DNA from: Eriocheir sinensis
Taxonomy: Eukaryota; Arthropoda; Malacostraca; Decapoda; Varunidae
Assembly: GCF_024679095.1 (NCBI RefSeq)
Contig: NC_066517.1
Coordinates: 21,423,540-21,487,539 of the forward strand
Length of the DNA stretch: 64,000 nt
Reading direction: 5' to 3'
A model generated the notes under the pieces. It made no database searches. It was not told where the DNA came from and was given only the letters and a program-made list of their open reading frames with translations. Position numbers and translations under genes: made by a program. Of the stretch, positions 1 to 11,090 are shown piece after piece; position 1 is the stretch's first letter, and the number at the start of each line of letters is the position of its first letter.

Positions 1-104
1 GGGAAGGGAACATAAAAAAAAAGACCAAAAAAAAGGCAAGATCAGATGGGTTAAAAAAAGATGGGGCGGAAAAGTTAAGGAAGTGAAGTTAACACGAAAG
101 ATCG

Positions 105-292
105 AAATGAAGGGAAAATGAGACGAAAGGAAGAAAGTGGGAAGAGGGAGAAACTACAAAGGGAAAGAGAAGGAAATATGGAAGAAGGAAATAAGGAAAG
201 TGGATGAAGAGAAAGAAGTGGAATAAGGGAATAAGGAAAGTGGATAAAGAGAAGGAAGTGGAATAAGAAAAGTTTACGAGGTAAATCATATA
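105..292. repeat. Purine-rich minisatellite, ~36-42 bp unit
   Basis: The motif GGAATAAGGAAAGTGGAT followed by GAAGAGAAGGAAGT recurs with small changes. The same motif and the same strand reappear at 2331-2830, so the two blocks are one family now separated by a pyrimidine-rich array. No coding content. Confidence 0.75.
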
Positions 293-718
293 TGAGAAAA
301 AAAAAACGGGAAGCATGTACGTTAGTTTTGCCTTGAGTACGAAAATTACAACAGGGAATACGTAAACAAAGGAAGCGAAGGAAAGCCAGACAGTTTATGC
401 ACACAGCGAAGTACGAGAGTTGACTGCGGAAATACGATACTTTTTACTGCGAACCGTGAAGAGGGGAAAAGGGAGAAAAGGGTAAAAGAATAAAAAAAGG
501 GAAAAAAAGATAACTGAAGAAGAAAAAATAGAGTAAAAAGAGATATACCAAAATAACAAACTCAATATGAAGGGATAAAACGACATGGCTTTTGATATAT
601 ATTCTATGGGCGGATGAAAATAGAAAACAAAGTGAATAGAAAAGGGGTGAAAAATATGGGAGACTGACATTTTTTATAAAGCCTTCATCATTTTTTTCAT
701 GGTTGGGGTTCCCGGGAG
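293..718. other. AT-rich stretch without recognised features
   Basis: Mixed sequence with short A-rich runs. The minus strand stays open over 395-670 (91 codons) but is F/S/Y-rich and matches nothing I recognise. Nothing else is supported here. Confidence 0.5.
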
Positions 719-790
719 TTTTTTTAATTTTTATTACAACAAAGGAGACGGCTCAAGGGCTACAAGAAAAGTGTAAAAAAAATAATCAAA
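719..790 (+). mobile_element. End of dispersed TIR element (forward, degenerate)
   Basis: A T-rich run leads into ACAACAAAGGAGACGGCTC, AAGGGCTACAAG and an A-rich stretch. This is the outer part of the terminal inverted repeat seen in full at 40820-41285. The inner GCCCGCTACT block is not visible, so this copy is truncated or diverged. Confidence 0.6.
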
Positions 791-984
791 CAAATATTAG
801 TCAATTTCACGTTTTTGGGGGGGTCTAAAGTTTTCCATGAGCTTAATTATCGAGAGCAGCAATATATGATTCGCTTCTCTTTCTGTTTCCATTCTGAACT
901 TCATCCCCGGACGGTCCCATCTCTCGTCGCCCTTTATTCTAACAGTTCAATCACCTAAAATTCAGTTCGGCCTCGCTTCCTTCT

Positions 985-1900
985 CTCCTTCACTTCCTTC
1001 AACCTCCTAATACTTTGGTTGTCCTCTCTTCCTCCTCTCCGTTATTTCCTTCTTCTCTTCCTTCTCTCCTTCACTTTCTTTATGTTCCTAATACTCTTCC
1101 ATTTGTTCAAGACCCTTCCTCTCTTCTTCCTTCTTCTCTTCCTTCCCTCCTTCATTTCCTTCACGACCCTATATTCTAGTCTTCCTCTCTTCCTTCTCTC
1201 CTTTACCTCCTTCTCCTCCTCCTTTTCTCCCTTATTTCCTTCAAGCTCCTAATGTTCCAGTCTTCCTCTCTTCCTTCTTCTCTTCCTTCTCTCCTTCACT
1301 TCCTTCAAGCTACTAATACTCTGGTCATCTCTTCCTTCTCCTCTTCCTTCTCTCCTTCCTTCTCTTCTTCACTTCCTTCACGTTCCTAATACTCTGCTTG
1401 TTCTCTTTTCCTTCTTCTCCTCCTTCTCTCCATTTCCTTCAAGACCCTGTATACTAGTCTTCCTCTTTCCCTTCTTCTCTTCCTTCCCTCCTTCATTTCC
1501 TTCACGACCCTGTATTCTAGTCTTCCTCTCTTCCTTCCTTCTTCTCTCTTCCTTTTCTCCTTTATTTCCTTCAAGCCCCTAATATTCAAGTCTTCCTCTC
1601 TTCCTTCTCTACTTCCTTCTTCTCTTCCTTTTCTCCTTTATTTCCTTCAAGCCCCTAATATTCAAGTCTTCCTCTCTTCCTTCTCTACTTCCTTCTCTTC
1701 CTTTTCTCCTTTATTTCCTTCAAGCCCCTAATATTCAAGTCTTCCTCTCTTCCTTCTCTACTTCCTTCTTCTCTTCCTTTTCTCCTTTATTTCCTTCAAG
1801 CCCCTAATATTCAAGTCTTCCTCTCTTCCTTCTCTACTTCCTTCTTCTCTTCCTTCTCTCCTTCACTTCTTTCAAGCCCATAATATTGAAGTCTACCTCT
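985..1900. repeat. 76-bp pyrimidine-rich minisatellite, ~13 units
   Basis: Units start with CTTCAAGCCCCTAATATTC and continue as CT-rich DNA. The unit start TCAAGCCC falls at 1571, 1647, 1720, 1796 and 1872, giving periods of 76, 73, 76 and 76 bp. Units to the left (for example near 1157, 1235, 1435 and 1498) are more diverged, so the right-hand copies are the youngest. CT-rich DNA continues to about 2030. Confidence 0.85.
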
Positions 1901-2030
1901 CCTCTCTGGTCTTCCTCTCTCCCTTCTCTCATGTTCTTCCGTCAACCACTTCAACTTTGCTCCTTCCATTCTTCCTCTCTTCCTCCTCGCCCGAACTTCC
2001 TTCCTCTCTTCCTTCTCTCTACTTCCAACC

Positions 2031-2330
2031 ATTACTCTTCCTCACACGTACGCAAGCTAATTCCCTTACGTCGTTAAAACATAAAGGGCTATTTGAATGA
2101 CACTGAATAACGACGGAGTATTACAACGAACTAGAAATACTGTATTGTCCCGATAAATTATAATGAAACTATTAAAAGGAAGGAATACAACATTAGGGAA
2201 AAGGGAACCAGATATACGAACGTGTAAGTCAGTCTTTCAGCGTCGTTAAAACGGAAAAGAACGAGTCTAATGTGGAAAGTCTATGACACGAACGTCTATG
2301 AGAGAGGAAAAAGAGGAAACCAAAGTGGAT
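2031..2330. other. Unassigned mixed sequence
   Basis: About 300 bp of ordinary composition between two repeat blocks. No long open frame, repeat or RNA gene is visible. Confidence 0.5.
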
Positions 2331-2830
2331 GAACAGAAGGAAGTGGAAGAGAGAAATAAGGAAAGTGGATGAAGAGAAGGGATTTAAGGAAAGGAGGGAG
2401 TAAAGAAGGGAATAATTAAAGTGGATGAACTAAATTAAGAGAAGGAAGTGGAATGAGGGAATAAGAAAAATGGATAAGAAAAATGGATGAAGAGAAGGAA
2501 GTGGAAGAAGGATATAAGGCAAGTGGATGAAGAGAAGGAAGTGGAAGAAAGAAATAAGTAAAGTGGATGAAGAGAAGGAAGTTGAATAAGGAAAGTGGTT
2601 GGGGAGAAGGGAGTGGAATAAGGGAATAAGGAAAGTGGATGAAGGGAACGAAGTGGAATAAGGGAATAAGGAAAGTGGATGAATAGCAAGAAGTGGAATA
2701 CAGGAAGTGGATGAACAGAAGGGAGTTAAAGAAGGGGATAAGGAAAGTGGATGAATAGATGGGAGTGGAGCAATGGGAGTGGACGAGCCGGAGGAAGTGG
2801 AAAACAAAAAGTGGAGTGTAGGGAACCAGG
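2331..2830. repeat. Purine-rich minisatellite, ~34-42 bp unit
   Basis: Many tandem variants of GGAATAAGGAAAGTGGATGA separated by GAGAAGGAAGT-like spacers. This is the same family and strand as 105-292. The opposite strand is open for 141 codons (2430-2855) only because homopyrimidine DNA lacks stop codons. Confidence 0.8.
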
Positions 2831-3116
2831 TCGCAAGGTGGATCATAAACTCCATTAACTCTCCACGATCTAATTAACCGGCGGGACTTAGTTAATTACC
2901 TGGGAAGGGAGCGGCCAGGTGATGTATGGGGCCATTTAATCTTTTTTTAGCTCTGTAGACCCCATAAAACAGGCTGCTCTTAAACACCCTCGGAGGAGAA
3001 CTTAAGGTGTAGTGATGGGAGGCGTTGATGGGGCCGGTGATGGAGACGCGCCACTATTTACACAGGCGATGATGAAGGTGATGATGGTGTTTGTATGTTT
3101 GTCTTTAGAGGTGGGG

Positions 3117-3215
3117 TTTTTTTTACAGCAGAGGAGACAGTGCAAGGGCGTAAAAAAAAAGAAAAAAATAATGAAAAAAAAAGCCCGCTACTTACTGCTC
3201 CTGAATAGAGTAGAG
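3117..3215 (+). mobile_element. End of dispersed TIR element (forward)
   Basis: A poly-T run is followed by ACAGCAGAGGAGACAGTGC, AAGGGCG, an A-rich run and AAGCCCGCTACTTACTGCTC. This is the complete forward end of the family. The inner side continues as CTGAATAGAGTAGAG, as in the copy at 49874, which suggests one subfamily. An opposed end lies at 4848-4919. Confidence 0.8.
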
Positions 3216-3650
3216 TGCGTGGTGATGGATAAAGGTGGAGCAGTAAAACATGACTGAGTAGCTTGTAGTAAAATAAGTTCAGGGTTGTTGATGTGCATTT
3301 AAGGCGTTGATATGAGTCTCTTTCTATATAGAGGTGTGAGTGGTGAGGGACAGAGAGAGATGGAGCAGTAAAGCATTATGGAGTAGATTGTGTCAATAAG
3401 AGTTTGTTTCTATATAGAGGTGTGACTGATGAGGGATAGAAAGAGATGAAGCACTATAGCATGTTGGAGTACCTTGTGGTAAAAGAAGTTAAGTTACGGG
3501 TTGTTGATGTGCTTAAGGCGTCAATAAGAGTTTGTTTCTATATAGAGGTGTGATTAGAGAGGGATAGAGAGAGATAAAGCACTATAGCATGTTGGAGTAG
3601 CTTGTGGTAAAAGAAGTCAAAGGTTGTTGATTTCCTTTGTTGATAAGAAG
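3216..3650. repeat. 128-bp tandem array, 4 units
   Basis: Each unit carries a TTTCTATATAGAGGTGTGA block (3321, 3407, 3535), a GGAGCAGTAAAGCAT block (3234, 3361, 3446, 3574) and a TTGTTGATGTGC..TTAAGGCG block. Spacing is 127-128 bp, with one unit shortened to about 86 bp. Degenerate pieces of the same unit reappear near 3980-4010 and 4709-4760, outside the 47-bp array, so that array arose inside an older 128-bp array. Confidence 0.8.
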
Positions 3651-3833
3651 TGCACTGAGCTTTGAGGTAGAGGGCAGACGACCACCAGGAAGCCCAAGGA
3701 AGACGTGAAGAAGGGTGGTGGAGGAAGATATGAGGAGGCTGAACATCACGGAAGAAATGGCTATGGACCGGCAACAGTGGAGGAGGCTCATATCCCGTCC
3801 AACCCCACCATAGGGAATAAATGGACGCTAAAC

Positions 3834-3860
3834 GATGATGATGATGATGATGATGATGAT
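3834..3860. repeat. (GAT)n microsatellite
   Basis: About nine uninterrupted GAT triplets. Confidence 0.9.
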
Positions 3861-4029
3861 AAGAGGTGATGGTAGTGGTGATGGTCCATTTTCTTGTGGT
3901 GTGCTGTTCTAATGTGTATGGACGGATGAAAACAAAGAACTAAAAAAAATTGCAGTAGTTGGGTATGTTAAGCAATTAAAGGCTGTTGGGTCTCCTTAAG
4001 GCGTTTAAAAAGGTGGTAATGGTTAACGA

Positions 4030-4655
4030 TGTCCCAGTTATAGAAGTGGGCTGGGTGTGATGTACGAGTATTGTGTGGTGTGAATGGACCCAGTTATAGA
4101 AGTGGGAAGGTGTGATGTTTTGTGGTGTGAATGGACCCAGTTATAGAAGTGGGAAGGTGTGATGTTTTGTGGTGTGAATGGACCCAGTTATAGAAGTGGG
4201 TAGGTGTGATGTTTTGTGGTGTGAATGGACCCAGTTATAGAAGTGGGTAGGTGTGATGTTGTGTGGTGTGAATGGACCCAGTTATAGAAGTGGGTAGGTG
4301 TGATGTTTTGTGGTGTGAATGGACCCAGTTATAGAAGTGGGTAGGTGTGATGTTTTGTGGTGTGAATGGACCCAGTTATAGAAGTGGGTAGGTGTGATGT
4401 TTTGTGGTGTGAATGGACCCAGTTATAGAAGTGGGTAGGTGTGATGTTTTGTGGTGTGAATGGACCCAGTTATAGAAGTGGGTAGGTGTGATGTTTTGTG
4501 GTGTAAATGGACCCAGTTATAGAAGTGGGTAGGTGTGATGTTGTGTGGTGTGAATGGACCCAGTTATAGAAGTGGGTAGGTGTGACGTTTTGTGGTGTGA
4601 ATGGACCCAGTTATAGAAGTGGGTAGGTGTGATGTATTGTGTGGTGTTAATGGAT
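4030..4655. repeat. 47-bp minisatellite, 13 units
   Basis: GGACCCAGTTATAGAAGTGG begins copies at 4086, 4133, 4180, 4227, 4274, 4321, 4368, 4415, 4462, 4509, 4556 and 4603. The period is exactly 47 bp, with one diverged copy before them. Most units differ by one to three bases, so expansion or homogenisation is recent. 47 is not a multiple of three, so no repeated peptide is maintained. There are no unique spacers, so it is not a CRISPR array. Confidence 0.95.
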
Positions 4656-4847
4656 GTGGTGTGATGTTTGTGTGAGTGTGTGTGTGTGTTGCTAATGTGA
4701 ACGGATGGAGGGAAATAAATCACTGTAGCAAGATGAAGTAGCTGGCAAGGATAACAAACGAAAAGCTGTTAGTCTGTTTAATGAGTTGGAAAGTGGTGAT
4801 GGTGTAGCGATGTTTCGGATGTTGCAGAAGTGTGTGTGGTGGAGTGT
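4656..4847. other. TG-rich stretch and degenerate 128-bp repeat unit
   Basis: A short TG run (about 4670-4690) is followed by a diverged copy of the 128-bp unit seen at 3216-3650 (AAATCACTGTAGCA ... GAAGTAGCTGGCAAGGATAA). Confidence 0.55.
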
Positions 4848-4919
4848 TGGGCTTTTTTTTTTCTCTGCACTCATTTTGTTGCCCTTGAGCCGTCTCCTTT
4901 GCTGTAAAAAAAAAAAAAA
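4848..4919 (-). mobile_element. End of dispersed TIR element (reverse)
   Basis: GGGCTTTTTT, then TTGCCCTTGAGCCGTCTCC, TTTGCTGT and a poly-A run. This is the reverse complement of the forward end at 3117. The GCCCGCTACT block is partly eroded. The two ends face each other across 1.8 kb. Confidence 0.75.
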
Positions 4920-4944
4920 CATGAGCGTGCGTTTGACTAAGAAA

Positions 4945-5131
4945 TACTATAGATGGCCTCTTGCAAACCACCTATGTACCCATTTTCTTACATAGAGAAT
5001 AGAAACATAACTCAACAAAGGAATATGTGAACGACTTAAACATGATGAACCAGCTAGTAAAGTCAAGATACGAGAGGTTCTTGGTCTACTTATATAACAC
5101 GTTAGCCTTTTGCAGACTCCTTACGCTACAC
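4945..5131 (+). mobile_element. Possible retroelement 3'-tail remnants
   Basis: ATGGCCTCTTGCAAACC (about 4953) and TAGCCTTTTGCAGACTCC with TTACGC (about 5104) are two variants of one motif, which also occurs at about 49225-49258. In each case it is followed by a CCTTATG-like sequence. I infer a non-LTR element 3' end related to the 8-bp CATAAGAA-type tail seen near 50385. No coding part is present. Confidence 0.35.
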
Positions 5132-5439
5132 TGTACTGAGATTCTTACGTAAGGGAGGTAAAATACATGAATGGATAAGGAGGATATGAAGGTCTCAGAG
5201 GCGATGGGGAGGATGATAAGATTAAGGTAGGAAAGGTTGTTGCCACGAACGAATTCTGATGAGGTATGTAGGGATGGAGGCAGCTTAAGGGAGGAATATG
5301 TTAAGCCAAGGTTGAAGCCTATACGTGTAAGCTGCAGAAATATTAGGGTTTGGGGCTACCTGGGGATCACGTAGACAGCGGACCCATATATACACAGAGG
5401 GCAAGGAAGGGAAGCTATGGGGTTCAGGGAGGAGAAGCG

Positions 5440-5815
5440 TAAGAAAACTTATCTTTGCTCTTACGGAAAAGGGGGAAAACTGAGGAAATATATATGAAAA
5501 CAAAGAAAATGAAGGAAAAGAATGCATGAAAAGGAGAAAAGTAAGGAAACTGTTCATCTTTGTTCTTACGGAAAGGGAAAAAACTAAAGAAATATAAATG
5601 AAAACAATGAAAATGAAGGAAAATGCACGAAAAGAAAAAAAACAATGAAAATAACAAAACACGGGAGGAGAAAAGTTAGAAAACTTTATCTTTCCTCTTA
5701 CGGAAAAAGGGAAAAAAAACAGAGACATATATATGAAAACAATGCAAATGAAGGAAAACAATGCAAGAAAAGGGAAAGACAAAGAAAACAACAAAACACG
5801 GTAAACCAAATATAG
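5440..5815. repeat. 105-132-bp tandem array, 3 units
   Basis: TCTTACGGAAA recurs at 5459, 5564 and 5696. Each copy is followed by GGGAAAAAACNNAGAAATATA and GAAAACAATGAAAATGAAGG. The open minus-strand frames here come from this purine-rich array and are not genes. Confidence 0.75.
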
Positions 5816-5869
5816 GAAAACAATCAATGAAACAGAAAACAGCAACAAGGCCAAAAGAGGGAAACCAAA

Positions 5870-6105
5870 TAGATACAAAAATGCCATGCCCTTCCCCTCT
5901 TAAAAAAAAAAGGTAGAAGTCGAAAGAGGTAAAATATAGGTGAAGGAAAATCTTGAAAGAAGTTTTGGTCCGTGAAGAAACCAAATAAGAGGTACAAAAA
6001 GTGTCGTGCCCTTCCCCTCTTAAAAAAAAAAAAAAAAGTAGAGTTCGAAAGAAGCAAAATATAGGTGAAGGAAAGTCTTGAAAGGAGTTTTGGTCCATGA
6101 GGGTC
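5870..6105. repeat. 120-bp tandem duplication, 2 units
   Basis: GCCCTTCCCCTCTTAAAA starts at about 5888 and again exactly 120 bp later. It is followed in both units by a poly-A run, GTAGA, TTCGAAAGA, AAAATATAGGTGAAGG and AGTTTTGGTCC. Confidence 0.85.
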
Positions 6106-6194
6106 ACAAGAGGTCAGACATGGTAGGGAATCGCGTGGCATAAGGTTGTGATGGGACTGCATGGGCGGGGGACGTGCGGTGTAAGGTAAGGCTA

Positions 6195-6545
6195 GGTAAG
6201 GGGCCGAGGATGAAATTACAGATGAAGACCAAGGCGAGGAGGAGGAGGAAACGGAGGAAGATGAGGAAGAGAAAGATAAGGAGGAGTAGGAGGAGAAGGG
6301 AAAAGCAAAGCGAGGTAAGGGGCAGAGGATAAATTACAGACGAAGAAGACGAGGAGGAGGAGGAAAAGAAGGAGGAAGATGAGGAAGAGAAAGATAAGGA
6401 GGAGGAGTAGGAGAAGGGAAAAGCAAGGCGAGGTAAAAGGCAGAGGATAAAATAACAGACGAAGACGAAGGCGAGGAGAAAAAGAAGGAAGAAGATGAGG
6501 AAGAGAAAGATAAGAAGGAGGAGGAGGAAGAGGAGGAGGAGGGAA
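6195..6545. repeat. 118-bp purine-rich tandem array, 3 units
   Basis: GGTAAGGGGCAGAGGAT followed by AAATTACAGACGAAGA begins units at about 6195, 6314 and 6432 (periods 119 and 118). The rest of each unit is GGA/GAA-rich. Confidence 0.75.
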
Positions 6546-6840
6546 AACAGAAGTAAACAAGAGGTGTGGAATAAAGGGGAGAGCAAAGAGGAAAGGAAAG
6601 AAAAAGGTAGACGGGAAAAAGGAGAGAGATGGACTAAGAAAGAGGAGGAGGAGGAAAAGAAGGAGGAAGATGAGGAAGAGAAAAATAAGGAGGAGTAAGG
6701 GAAAACAGAAATAAACAAGAGGGGCGGAATAAATGGGAAAGCAGTGAGGGAAGGAAAGAAAAAGGGAGACAGGAAGAAGGGGAGAGACAGACTAAGAAAA
6801 TAGGGATGGTCTAAAAAGAAGGGGGAAGTAAAAAAAAAAG
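6543..6840. repeat. 158-bp purine-rich tandem duplication
   Basis: GGAAAACAGAAGTAAACAAG at 6542 returns at 6700 with minor changes, followed in both units by GGAATAAA and AAGGAAAGAAAAAGG. It directly continues the 118-bp array. Confidence 0.7.
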
Positions 6841-6875
6841 TAGATAGGTAGATAGATACATAGGTAGTGAGAGAG

Positions 6876-6942
<67 letters not shown>
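6841..6942. repeat. GATA-like run then (GT)~32
   Basis: A short TAGATAG/GATA stretch is followed at 6879 by an uninterrupted GT run of about 64 bp. Confidence 0.95.
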
Positions 6943-6943
<1 letters not shown>

Positions 6944-7122
6944 GAGCAAGTTGAGTAAAGAAAAATGAAAGGGAGAGGAAGGGAGAGGGAAGGGAGAGAG
7001 CGGGGAGGAAGAAGGAGAGGGAGAGGGAGAGAGCGGAGAAGGGAAGAGAGAGGTGGCGTGTAAGTTGGGCTTGCTTTGAACTGGATCAATGGCACGTCCC
7101 TCTCTCTAAATTATGTACACGA

Positions 7123-7136
7123 ACACACACACACAC

Positions 7137-7168
<32 letters not shown>
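7123..7168. repeat. (AC)n with one GC interruption
   Basis: About 23 AC dinucleotides with a single G substitution at 7141. An inverted counterpart to the GT run 180 bp upstream. Confidence 0.95.
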
Positions 7169-7435
7169 GAGCAGCCACATTGACCACAACATGCAGCATA
7201 TCCAAAACACCTTTCACCCATCAATTAAGCAGCAAAACACCTGTCCACACCTTTACAGGATCAGGTCGAATTATATTTTCGGGTTCCAAACTTTCCCCAG
7301 GTAAGGGTGAAGGTGCACCTGTCCTCTGGCACACCTGTGATTCATGGGCCAGGTAAAAGAGTGTTGCTGAGTCAGTGGCGCTTATTCTTCTTCACCTGTG
7401 TGAGTAATGCGCTTTGGTGATGAAGAAGGAATAGG
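7169..7435. other. Mostly unique segment
   Basis: Ordinary composition with several CACCTG/CAGGTG-type hexamers (for example near 7316 and 7333). No open frame of note. Confidence 0.4.
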
Positions 7436-7780
7436 AGGAGGAGGAGGAGGAGGAGGAGGAGATATAGGAGGAAGAGCATGTCAGGGGGGACGAGAGGAAA
7501 GGGAGGAGTGCAAGAGTGAAGTAAGGGACAAAGCAATTAAGGTGAGGGGAAAAATAAGTTAATGGAGATTTGTAGGTAGTAAAGGAAAGATTAGTGGTGG
7601 TGTTGGTGGTGGTGGTGGTGAAGGTGTTGGTGGTGGTAGTGGTGAAGGTGGTGGAAAAGGACGCAGTGTATACAATAAAACACTAATAAATAAAACAATA
7701 CAATAAAAACAAAAAGAAAAATGGTGGTGATGGTGGTGGTGGTGGTAGTGAAGGTGGTGGACAAGGACACAAACAATAAA
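7436..7780. repeat. (GGA)n and GGT/GTT-rich duplicated block
   Basis: A (GGA)8 run at 7436-7461. Then two GGTGGT-rich blocks in which GAAGGTGGTGGA recurs at 7644 and 7750 (106 bp apart), separated by AATAAAAC-rich DNA. Confidence 0.7.
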
Positions 7781-7952
7781 AAAAAATTAAAAAAAACATC
7801 ACAAACTTAAACGCCAGAACCAAACCGCATAAATAAATAAAGAGAATAATGTCTAGAAAGTAAAAACGAAGCACGAAGTAAAATAAACAAAATATATATT
7901 CCACTTTTTCTCCTTCCTCCTTCCTTCCCTTTCCTCTCACTCATCAATTCAT

Positions 7953-7954
<2 letters not shown>

Positions 7955-8017
<63 letters not shown>
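7955..8017. repeat. (CT)~31
   Basis: Uninterrupted CT run. Confidence 0.97.
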
Positions 8018-8021
<4 letters not shown>

Positions 8022-8039
8022 CGCCCACCTGTGCTGCTG

Positions 8040-8280
8040 AGGAGCTGGAAGAAGGGGAGGAGGAAGAGGAAGAGGAGGAGGAGAAGAAGAATAAGTGGCA
8101 GAGGAGGAGGAGGAGGAAAAGTGAAGGGTTAGTAATGAGAGGAGGATATAGAGGAGGAAGCGTTGGAAGGGGTGAGCTAAAAGAGGAGGAGGAGGAGGAG
8201 GAAGGAAAGGAGGAGAAGAATGGGGAGGAGGATAAAAGCAGGAAGTAGAGGAAGAGGAAGAGGAGGAGAGATGAAAAATG
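8040..8280. repeat. GGA/GAA-rich purine block
   Basis: Interrupted GGA, GAA and GAG triplets without T-rich sequence. The opposite strand is open only for that reason. Confidence 0.8.
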
Positions 8281-8302
8281 GGTCTTCCGTTAAAGGTCAG
8301 AA

Positions 8303-8305
<3 letters not shown>

Positions 8306-8356
<51 letters not shown>

Positions 8357-8363
8357 GAGTAGA

Positions 8364-8406
<43 letters not shown>
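8306..8406. repeat. (AC)~25 / (GT)~19 inverted pair
   Basis: An AC run (8306-8354) is separated by about 14 bp (AAGAGTAGACCCTC) from a GT run (8369-8406). The two arms are complementary, so a long hairpin or cruciform is possible. Confidence 0.95.
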
Positions 8407-8408
<2 letters not shown>

Positions 8409-8444
8409 TCTTATTTATTTTTGTATATATGAGAATGTATATTA

Positions 8445-8459
8445 ATAGTAGTAGTAGTT

Positions 8460-8507
<48 letters not shown>
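8445..8507. repeat. (TAG)n microsatellite
   Basis: About 20 TAG triplets with one TTG interruption. Confidence 0.95.
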
Positions 8508-8508
<1 letters not shown>

Positions 8509-8635
8509 AAAATGGTGCGTTCGGATTTTTTATTGTGATGGGAAACTAAAAAAAAATATTGGGAGGACGCTGGGAAAGCCTCCTTCACACATTTGTTGCA
8601 GGAAACGAGAAATTATGGGAAGCAAGAAATGGTGC

Positions 8636-8985
8636 TGGAGGAGGAGGAGGAGGAGGAGGAGGAGGAGGAGGAGGAAGAGAAGGAGGAGTAGAAGAGAAAA
8701 CTAAAGTGAACGAGAGGGGTGGAATAAACAGGAAAGGAGAGAGGGCTGAAAAGAAAAATGAAAAGAGAAAAATTATACATGCGAAGAGGAGTGAGGAGGG
8801 AGGAGGGTCAAGGATGAAAAGATTAATGGGAGGAGAAGAGGAAGAGAGGAGGAGGAGGAGGAAGGAGGAAGAAGAAAAAGTGTTGCGAATAGATTATGAT
8901 AAAAACGAGAGAGAAGACAAGTGGAGATTGAGTGACAGGAAGGAGGAGGAAGAGGAGGAGGAGGAGGAGGAGGAGGAAGACAGTG
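8636..8985. repeat. GGA-rich purine block with two pure (GGA)n runs
   Basis: (GGA)n at 8636-8675 and about 8945-8978, with interrupted purine sequence between. An open plus-strand frame through here is G/E/R-rich low complexity. Confidence 0.85.
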
Positions 8986-9047
8986 ATGAGAGAGCATGAT
9001 AAGTATGAGGATTAAGAAGGAATATGGAATAAAACAAAAGAATATAA

Positions 9048-9148
<101 letters not shown>

Positions 9149-9240
9149 TGAGAAGGAAAGGTGACAAAGAGAATGAAAGGAGCTGAGGAAGGAAGGAAGG
9201 AGGAAGGGAGAGAGAGGGAAGGAGGAAGAGGAGGAAGGAG

Positions 9241-10060
<820 letters not shown>

Positions 10061-10090
10061 GGGTCGATACGTTCTTAGCTTGGTAGGCGC

Positions 10091-10348
10091 TCTCTCTCTC
10101 TCTCTCTCTCAACCACCCTTCCTACCTGTCTGTCTCTCTCCGTTAGTAACGCTCTCTCTCTCTCTTCTTTATACTTTATTTTTCATTTTATTTTCTTCAT
10201 TTTCCTTTTTTTGTTTCTGAAATTTCGTTTTTTTCTTTACTTTGTTTGTTTTTTCGATTGATTTCTTTTCCTCTTTTTTTCGTAATTTTTTTTTCTAGTT
10301 CATATTTTCTTTCATTTATTTTCCCTTTCTATATTACTGAGTTCCGGC

Positions 10349-10380
<32 letters not shown>
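10091..10380. repeat. CT runs and T-rich stretch
   Basis: (CT) runs at 10091-10110, 10151-10164 and 10352-10379, with T-rich DNA between. Confidence 0.85.
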
Positions 10381-10381
<1 letters not shown>

Positions 10382-10594
10382 AAGTTTGCATATCTAAATC
10401 TCCGTCACTAACTTCTCTTTCCTCTCCTCACTGCTTACTTATCTATCTCTCCAAATCCCTCTTCATCCTTCTCCCCCTCCCTCACTCCCTTCTCTTCCTC
10501 CCTATCTTCCTTTCCTCTGATTTCCTTCTTTCTTCTATACTTTTTTTTCCATCGCTACTTGTCAATCAATGTAAGTACTTTCTTCTGTGCTATT

Positions 10595-10781
10595 CCCTTC
10601 TTCCTTCCTTCCTTCCTTCCTTCCTTTCTTCCTTTCGTTTCCTCTTCCTTCCTTCCTTCCTTCCTTCCTTCCTTCCTTCCTTACTTCCTTCCTTCCTTCC
10701 TAATATGGCTTCTATTATCTATCTTCTTCAGACTTTTACTATTTTTTGTTTTGCATTCATATTTATCGTAGTTTTAATTTC

Positions 10782-10823
<42 letters not shown>
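10595..10823. repeat. (CTTC)n and (CT)~21
   Basis: Two CTTC blocks (about 10600-10630 and 10645-10700) and, after 80 bp of unique sequence, a CT run at 10782-10823. Confidence 0.9.
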
Positions 10824-10826
<3 letters not shown>

Positions 10827-10872
10827 ATCTACGTCATTTCCCTTCCTTTTTGTCTCTCTTTCCTTCTTTCAT

Positions 10873-11090
10873 CTTCGTAACCAACTAATCCAAACTTCTC
10901 CCTTAAAAAAATAACAAGAAAATGAGGAAAACGAAACAAAGCAAATAAGAAAAAACACAAGCAACAACTCCATGAAAAAAGAAAAAGAACAACGCAGCGT
11001 CTTCGTTACCAACTAACCCAAACGTCTTCCTTAAAAAAAAAATAACAAGAAAACGAGGAAAACAAAAAAAGAAAAAAACGAAACACGACC
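10873..11090. repeat. 128-bp tandem duplication
   Basis: CTTCGTAACCAACTAATCC at 10873 returns as CTTCGTTACCAACTAACCC at 11001. Both are followed by AAAC, TTCTCCCTTAAAAAAA / CTTCCTTAAAAAAAA, and AATAACAAGAAAA. Confidence 0.85.

Noticed and set aside
3117..3257. Short frames reading through TIR element ends (KKARYLLLLNR-type peptides)
   Set aside because: The same peptide appears wherever the element end occurs, on either strand. It is repeat DNA and not a protein family.
4030..4655. CRISPR-like regular array
   Set aside because: The 47-bp unit is fully repeated with no unique spacers, and the context is eukaryotic.
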